Below, piece by piece: positions 58,351 to 64,000 of a DNA stretch of 64,000 nt. The position numbers and the translations under genes were made by a program. The DNA comes from Codonopsis lanceolata (Eukaryota > Streptophyta > Magnoliopsida > Asterales > Campanulaceae): NCBI GenBank assembly GCA_013146195.2, contig CM028382.1, positions 5,738,434-5,802,433 of the forward strand, given 5' to 3'. How positions within the stretch are numbered: the first letter of the stretch is position 1; each line of letters begins with the position of its first letter. The notes under the pieces were generated by a model. It saw nothing but the letters and a program-made list of their open reading frames with translations, ran no database searches and had not been told where the DNA came from.

Positions 58351-58479
58351 AAAGAAATCAACGCTTGATTAATCAAGGGCGTCTTGATAGGTTCAAGCAA
58401 GGGAACAACAATGGTGGCAATCGCCGTGATCCTCTGCTCGGGAAGCGGCGGAAAGCAGGCAATGCCCCCGGATAAGCGG

Positions 58480-59180
58480 GGTGGTGAATGTTATTCTTGA
58501 GGAAGAACCCGGCTCGACTCAAGCTGGGAAAGCATATTTATTCCTTTGTCAAAAGTGATGAATATGCCACCGATAACTTCGATTTGGCGGCAGACCATCA
58601 GTTCACTCGCGGCGGTTGGCAAGCACAACCACTAGCGTCAGAACGACCTTTGGTTGTGTCGGCTTTGATTAACAATTGGCAAGTGCAGAGTGCTCGTGAT
58701 CGGGGAGCATCTTGGGGCGTGCTTTACTACATTGTTTTAAGGAGATTGGTCTCACCGATGCCCGATTAAAACCTTACTTGGGAACTCGGAAGGTTTTACA
58801 AATCACAAAGTCGGGGTCAAGGGCACAGTTGACTTGGAAGTTTACATAGGCGATGGGGAACATACGAGGCTAGAAGTCATAACTTTCCTCGTGATCGATC
58901 TGAAATCTCCATATAATGCCATCATGGGCATCCCTCCATGGCTCGCTTCGGATGGTAGCCTCGGTTCCTCACCGGCGAGCAAAGTTTTACAGAACAACGG
59001 CGTTGGCATCCTTCATAGTCAACCAGAGCAATGTGGGAATTTGTCAGGAAGCTTGAGAAGAAAAGCGAGAAAATCGCTCGCCATCCCCGATGAAGAAATC
59101 GTTGTTCGAGGCAGCTACGGACAATATAGCGATAATTTACGAAGGAGAGTGCTCGCGACGAGAAAATATGGAGGTTGATC
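58480..59180 (+). pseudogene. Protease region remains of the Tat element
   Basis: Reads LVVSALINNWQVQ, then DRGAS where the catalytic DTGAS/DTGSS triad belongs, then after a frame change VDLEVYIGDGEHTRLEVITF and SPYNAIMGIPPWLAS, the conserved C-terminal part of gypsy aspartic proteases. The T-to-R change in the triad and frame breaks indicate an inactive remnant. Confidence 0.75.
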
Positions 59181-59259
59181 ACCCCAAGGACAAGGAGGCA
59201 GAGGCCGCAGAGGAAACATCAAAGCCGCTCGTAAAAAGAGGGCAAAAGCGGCGAAAAAA

Positions 59260-60290
59260 TTGAAATGGACACATTGCGGGTCAGTGAAGAGCGAGTTCGG
59301 TGAAGATGAGCTCGAGGAAATTGTCATCAATCCATCTTTTCGAGGCGAGAAAATCAAAATTGGGACACACTTTCCCAGGAGGCGGACAAGATTGATCGAA
59401 CAATTAAAGTCAAGCCTTGATGTGTTTGCCTGGACGGTGGAAGATATGAGGGGCATAAGTGAGGAGGTAGCTCTTCATCGGCTAAGTGTGGACCCAGCAT
59501 ATCGACCAATTCAACAGCGACCTCGCCAATTCTCCACAGAAAAAAATGAGGCTATAAAGAAGGAAGTAGAGAAGCTACTGAAAGCAGACATCATTGAAGA
59601 AATTCATTACCCATCCTGGCTTGCCAATGTGGTGATGGTTAAAAAAAGCAATGATAAATGGAGAATGTGCGTGGACTTCACAGATCTTAATAAGGCTTGC
59701 CCCAAAGACAGTTACCCTCTTCCTCGCATTGATAAATTTGGTTGATGCAATTCTTTGGATTCGAAATGCTCGGCTTCTTGGATGCATATTCGGGATACCA
59801 CCAAGTGAAAATGGCGGCGGGACAAGGCTTTGACCGCATTCGGCGGTGGCGGTCTCTTGTTATAAAATGATGCCCCGGGTTGAAAAAGCTTTGGGGCCAC
59901 TTATCGGCGTATGGTCAACAAAGTTTTTGGCCAGCAAATTGGCCGAAACATGGAAGCATACATTGATGACATGGTCATCAAGACAAAGGGGAGAGACCAC
60001 AGCAAAGACTTGGAGGAAACTTTTACCAACCTGAGAAAGAACAACATGAAGCTGAACCCGAGCAAGTGCGTTTTCGGCGTTCGGGCTGGGAAATTCTTGG
60101 GGTTCATGGTTAACCAGAGGGGGATAGAAGCTAACCCGGAGAAGATTCAAGCTCTACTCGACATGAAGCTGCCGGATGTATTAAAGGCGTCCAGCTTGAG
60201 CAGGAACCGTCATCGCCCTTGGTCGTTTCATTTCTCGCTCATTGAGCGATGTTTACCCTTCTTCAAAGTACTCAGGAAACAAGAATTTTG
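59260..60290 (+). pseudogene. Reverse transcriptase remains of the Tat element
   Basis: An open stretch (59260-59745) reads DVFAWTVEDMRGIS, IIEEIHYPSWLANVVMVKK and KWRMCVDFTDLNKACPKDS, the conserved RT fingers. A break follows around 59740-59910. The frame 59911-60291 then contains the catalytic AYIDDMVIK box and NPSKCVFGVRAGKFLGFMV. Both halves keep their key residues, but frame changes between them prevent a full-length enzyme. Confidence 0.88.
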
Positions 60291-60303
60291 AGTGGAATGA
60301 GGA

Positions 60304-60804
60304 ATGTGCGAGGCGTTCAAGCAACTTAAGAAGTATCTCGGTGAACCACCCTTAATGAGCGGCAGAAAATGGGAGAAAACCTATATTTGTACTTGGCGAC
60401 CCAGACAGTGTGGCCGCCGTTTAGTTAGGGAGGAGTCAAATGTCCAAAAACCTGTGTATTACGTGTCAAAAGCTCTCACACCTGTAGAGAGCCGATATTT
60501 TAATATAGAAAAGTTGGCCTACTCTCTTGTTATTGCTGCTCGGAAATTACGAGCCTACTTTTCTGCACATGTGATAATTGTATACACCGACTCACCATTA
60601 CGAAAAATTTTGCACAAGCCCGATTTTTCAGGAAGAATGCTCGGTTGGTCCATCGAGCTCACGGAATTTCACATCGACTATCAACCACGAAAGGCAATCA
60701 AGGCACAGGCATTGGCCGACTTTTTGGTAGAAACGAGCTTTTCCAACCATGAGGAAGAAGTTGTCCAGAGCACAACTACGCCAGAACAAGAAAAAAGCGA
60801 TTAA
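60304..60804 (+). pseudogene. RNase H (first) of the Tat element
   Basis: Open for 166 codons: KPVYYVSKALTPVESRYF, LAYSLVIAARKLRAYF, IVYTDSPLRKILHKPDFSGR and IKAQALADFLVE, a well-preserved gypsy RNase H with linker. The early catalytic Asp region is out of shape (TYICTWRPRQ). It follows RT after a short gap with a stop. Confidence 0.85.
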
Positions 60805-60814
60805 GATCAAACCA

Positions 60815-61310
60815 GCCCTTGTTGGGAATTATTAGTGGATGGCGGCGAGTAAAGCAGGCGTGAGGCGAGCATCTTCTTGGTCACACGGATCGGTGACGAG
60901 TTCGAGATGGCTCTTAGATTCAAATTTCTGCCTCCAACAATCAAGTGAGTGCGAGGCCATGATTCTTTGGATTAGAGCTCGCGTTAGACATGGATATTGA
61001 TTCGGTTACAGTATACTCGGATTCACAATTAGTCGTGAACCAAGTACAGGGGGAGTATGCGGTCCATAATCCTACATTGGTCAAATACTGCGAGTTAGTC
61101 AAAGAAATTTTGAAGAACTTCAAGTTCTGGGAGATCGTCAGGATTGATCGAGCAGATAACATGCGAGCAGACTACCTTTCCAAGATAGCAGAGGACGAAA
61201 TATCCGTGTTAAGGCCAGCGGTGATGATTGATCATCTGGAAACACCTTCGATTGAAAAGGACCGAATAATGGATATCGAGCAGCGGCGAATCTTTGGATC
61301 GGCAGTATAA
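60815..61310 (+). pseudogene. Second (archaeal-type) RNase H of the Tat element
   Basis: LLVDGG at about 60827 starts the domain, then stops and frame changes. It resumes at 60990-61310 with TVYSDSQLVVNQVQGEY, WEIVRIDRADNMRADYLSKIA, the signature of the additional RNase H found only in Tat-lineage gypsy elements. This fixes the lineage. Confidence 0.82.
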
Positions 61311-61319
61311 AAGATTTCA

Positions 61320-62500
61320 TCGAGCAGGGTATATTACCAGAAGACAAAAACCGAGCAAGAGTTGTCCGGAACCAAGTATGTCGATACTCGGTGGTCGGAG
61401 GAGTGCTGTACAAGCGGTCAAGGGTAAGGCCGATGCTTCGTTGTGTTCGACCAGAAATGAGAAATGACCCAAGAGCTTCTATACGAGGTCCATCAAGGAG
61501 AATGTGGCGGTCATCCAGGGGCACGGACCTTGGCACAGAAAATTTTATTTGCAGGTTACTATTGGATCACGTTAAGGAAAGATGCGGCCTTATACGTGCA
61601 GAAATGTGACAAATGTCAGAGGTTTGCGGATATACCTAGGCGCCATCCAAAGCGAGACCCGATCGTGGCGGCATGGCCATTCGACATGTGGGGAATTGAC
61701 ATAATTGGCCTTTTCCTCTAGCGCGATCTCAATTCAAATATGCAGTGGTGGCAATCGACTACTTCACCAAATGGATTGAAGCGAAAACCATTGGCGACCA
61801 TCACTGAAAACAACATCATCAACTTCGTGCATGACCACATCTGGTGTCGCTTTGGGTTACCTAGAGCCATTGTTTCTGATCATGGCACACAATTCTCGAG
61901 ACAAATTCTGGCGAGAATGTAACGCAGGATGTATGTTAAGCATTGGCAATCTTGATCGCCTATCCACAAGGCAACGGACAAGCGAGCCGCGAACAAACAA
62001 ATCTGCGCTCTCAAGCGAAATTTGGATGATCGGCGAGGAAAATGGGCGAGCGAGTTACCGGTTGTTTTATGGTCGAATTAGAGCAGCGTAAGGGGATCAA
62101 CGGGGAAACACCTTTTGCTCTCACGTGCGGATCGGAGGCGTAATTCAAGCTGAAGACCTTTCCCGATTCTGAGTGGCCCATTATACCGAGCAAGATAATG
62201 AGGTCGCTCGGGCAATCGACCTTGACCTTCTCGAGGCGTAGATTGGAAGCTTCGCATCGGGATGGTTAACTACAAGCAGAAAGCCAAAGCCCATCACGAT
62301 AGGAAAGTTCGGGAAAGAGCATTCAAAATTGGAGGCTGGGTCCTTAGGAAAATCGAGGTTCTGGGACGGCGACGAGGAAAATTGTCACCTAATTGGGAAG
62401 GACCATTTAAGGTTCTGAGGAATTGTTAGAGAAGGTACTTACACCTGCTTGAGAATCGGGAAGGCAAACATTTGAAGCATCCTTGGCATTCGATCATTTG
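61320..62500 (+). pseudogene. Integrase remains of the Tat element
   Basis: The zinc-finger region is open at 61464-61721: EVHQGECGGHPGARTLAQK, GYYWITLRKDAALYVQKCDKCQRF, then WPFDMWGIDIIG, a catalytic-core start. After a stop it continues with VVAIDYFTKWIEAKPL (about 61745) and PRAIVSDHGTQFS (about 61862). Later parts (LTCGSEA, WGRR-like to 62500) are scattered over frames. Not functional. Confidence 0.85.
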
Positions 62501-62519
62501 AAGAAATATTATTATTAAC

Positions 62520-63100
62520 ATGGCGTTAGTTCAATTTATCTGGTTATTGTATTTTCAATAAGGGTTTCTTCAATAATAAAATTGTTTCGAATGAAAGTGA
62601 TTGCGTACATGGATTGAAATTTTCGAAGTTGTGCATGTCAAAAGGAAAATATACTCAAACAAATATAAACAAAACTTTGCTTGAAAAATCGAGCAAAGTG
62701 GGGCCCTGCCCGGTTTATATTTTAAGTTTGAATGCCTCAGCAGGGAGAAGGGAGCAACCGGTGTTCGATATTATTTGGCGGCTTTGTTCGTTTTGGCGGC
62801 AAAGGGAGATAAATCTCGCTCAAATCAATATCCGGCCTAAATAATGTTAACGGTTTGATGAACCAAGGGCCATGCCGATTAGCAGCGACCACAAACTCTG
62901 CCCGAGCAACTCGAGGCGTGTAATATTAGATGCTGCCGAATTAGCGAAGGGGCCACAGATGATCCTAATTGTTTTCAGTTAAGTGCAAAACTGGAAATAA
63001 AACAAGTAACAGAAAGACATTCATACATATTTTTGAAATAAAAGTTCTCATTATAAATCTTTCAATTACATAAGAAGGGAAACAAATACAAGGATGATCA
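62520..63100. other. Noncoding region between pol and the antisense ORF
   Basis: No domain recognised. It lies between the end of integrase and the end of the minus-strand ORF, as in other Tat elements. Confidence 0.6.
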
Positions 63101-63108
63101 AAAGTTAT

Positions 63109-64000
63109 CTAGTTCCCTCCTTGCTCAGTGGCTGTCCCCGAGGTGTCTAGCTCGGCAAATATTCTGTCCATCTCGGACTGCATGTTCGGAGGAAGAGGTG
63201 GTGGAGGAGGTAGCTGCTCAGTACTCTGGTTGGGAGGAGGAGGCAAATTCGTTTCTGCCCCGGCAGGAGGAGTAGCCTGATTCTCCTCGACATCTATTAT
63301 CACCGGGCCAGCAGGTTGGGGAGCAGGATCCTCATCCTCATCGTCGTTGGCCTCGCTCTCGAAAATAGCGTTCATTTGATCAACCACATTATTGGCCAAC
63401 GGAGTCGGAGGAATCCACTCCGGCTCATCGCTCTCCCTATCATTATTCGCAATGATCCCCAGTTCATCCACGGTGTAAGGGATCAAGCGTGGCTACTCAG
63501 AGCCGCGGCACACCGAGGCGGCCGCTCCCATCTTGCCATCATCTCGGGAGTTATATCCGGCGGGCTTGCTTTCGCCATGACATCGCAAAACATGGTTGCA
63601 CCCTTGGGAATAGTAGGGAACCGACTTTGCATCCACGAGTGGTCAAGCTCGGTGGCTTAAAATCTTCAATAGGCTGCGGTTTTGGCGGCCGATGACCTCC
63701 GTGTCGGCTGGCACGCCAAGCTCTCTCCTTCTGCTCGGCAGCAATCTGCGCGTCCTCAAATTTCTTCCTCTCCTCGCTCAATGTTTTCTGAGCAGAGACC
63801 TCCCCGTTCTGAGCAAACTCCACCTGGGCTTTCAGGCGGATAATCTCTTCCTCGAGCTTGGACAGCTCGGCGACCTTTGTTAAGACTTCTTTGTCCTTAG
63901 CCAACAAGTCTTCTTTGTAAGACCGGGCAGCTTCATCGGACTTTCGCTTCTGCTCAAACAGAGCTCCCGCCTTATCTTTATACTCATCTGCACGTTTGTG
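63109..64000 (-). pseudogene. Antisense ORF of the Tat element, partial and frameshifted
   Basis: Minus-strand coding from beyond the window end to a stop at 63109. The upstream part (63551-63907) is a coiled-coil-like stretch (LSKLEEEIIRLKAQVEF, AQKTLSEERKKFEDAQIA). The downstream part (63109-63486) is acidic and proline-rich (ESDEPEWIPPTPL, QMNAIFESEANDDEDEDP, MQSEMDRIFAELDTS). They are separated by about 65 bp with frame changes. Several Tat-lineage elements carry such a reverse-strand ORF between pol and the 3' LTR, often with a putative transposon-protein domain; its role is unknown. The N-terminus is outside the window. Confidence 0.65.

Larger units (their letters stand above)
54722..64000 (+). 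mobile_element. Tat-lineage Ty3/gypsy retroelement, degraded, 3' end outside the window
   Basis: Order on the plus strand: 5' LTR, PBS, gag, protease, RT, RNase H, a second RNase H, integrase, then a minus-strand ORF. The two RNase H regions and the antisense ORF place it in the Tat lineage. All sense domains carry stops or frameshifts, and a 1.2-kb AT-rich insertion splits gag. The 3' LTR is not in the window, so the target duplication (expected AGTAT, 54717-54721) cannot be tested. Confidence 0.88.

Noticed and set aside
1..64000. tRNA, rRNA or organellar insertions
   Set aside because: No A/B-box pair with a foldable cloverleaf and no rRNA or plastid gene sequence was noticed on either strand; a tRNAscan or organelle search would be needed to be certain.

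Overview
This is nuclear DNA of a flowering plant, probably a eudicot. It is AT-rich, uses GT-AG (and one GC-AG) introns, and is packed with plant transposon families: Ty3/gypsy chromovirus and Tat elements, Helitrons, MULEs, hAT, Stowaway and PIF/Harbinger-type MITEs. No bacterial, phage or organellar genes, rRNA, tRNA or CRISPR were seen. Only two host gene families are recognisable: a small plant-specific TIGR01589/A_thal_3526 domain gene present twice, and a decayed copy of the tRNA m1A58 methyltransferase catalytic subunit (TRM61).

Layout. 0-3.25 kb: a short hAT element (763-1413, 8-bp target duplication) and unclassified retroelement-like DNA. 3.25-12.9 kb: a dead chromodomain Ty3/gypsy element on the minus strand, whose 3' LTR is split by a 4.8-kb Helitron (3353-8153). 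12.95-16.6 kb: degenerate tandem repeats plus a 1.09-kb element with ~90-bp terminal inverted repeats that carries the same repeats. 16.63-38.85 kb: a giant imperfect palindrome. The left arm (16631-26603) and right arm (31741-38847) share about 6.7-6.9 kb once later insertions are removed, and are separated by a 5.1-kb spacer. Each arm carries one TIGR01589 gene copy, the two facing each other (plus strand at 19816-20387, minus strand at 35217-35784). Four insertions (three of them recognisable TEs) occur only in the left arm, so each has a natural empty site in the right arm.

38.9-40.9 kb: an inverted-repeat element whose left arm was hit by a hAT element and then by a MULE-like element. 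41-43.4 kb: AT-rich DNA with microsatellites and relics. 43.47-48.11 kb: a head-to-tail array of Helitron copies (short 5' piece, full copy, short 5' piece, full copy) joined without host DNA. 49.9-54.7 kb: the TRM61-like pseudogene in three exon blocks, its introns filled with microsatellites and a MITE nested in a MITE. 54.72 kb to the window end: a degraded Tat-lineage Ty3/gypsy element on the plus strand (5' LTR, PBS, gag, protease, RT, two RNase H regions, integrase) followed by a minus-strand ORF typical of this lineage; its 3' LTR lies beyond the window.

No multi-gene pathway or defence system is encoded. The interest lies in genome structure: the palindrome with convergent gene copies, the Helitron concatemer, and several nested insertions whose order can be read from target-site duplications. 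All family assignments come from reading motifs by eye. No alignment or database search was run, and identities and ages are qualitative.
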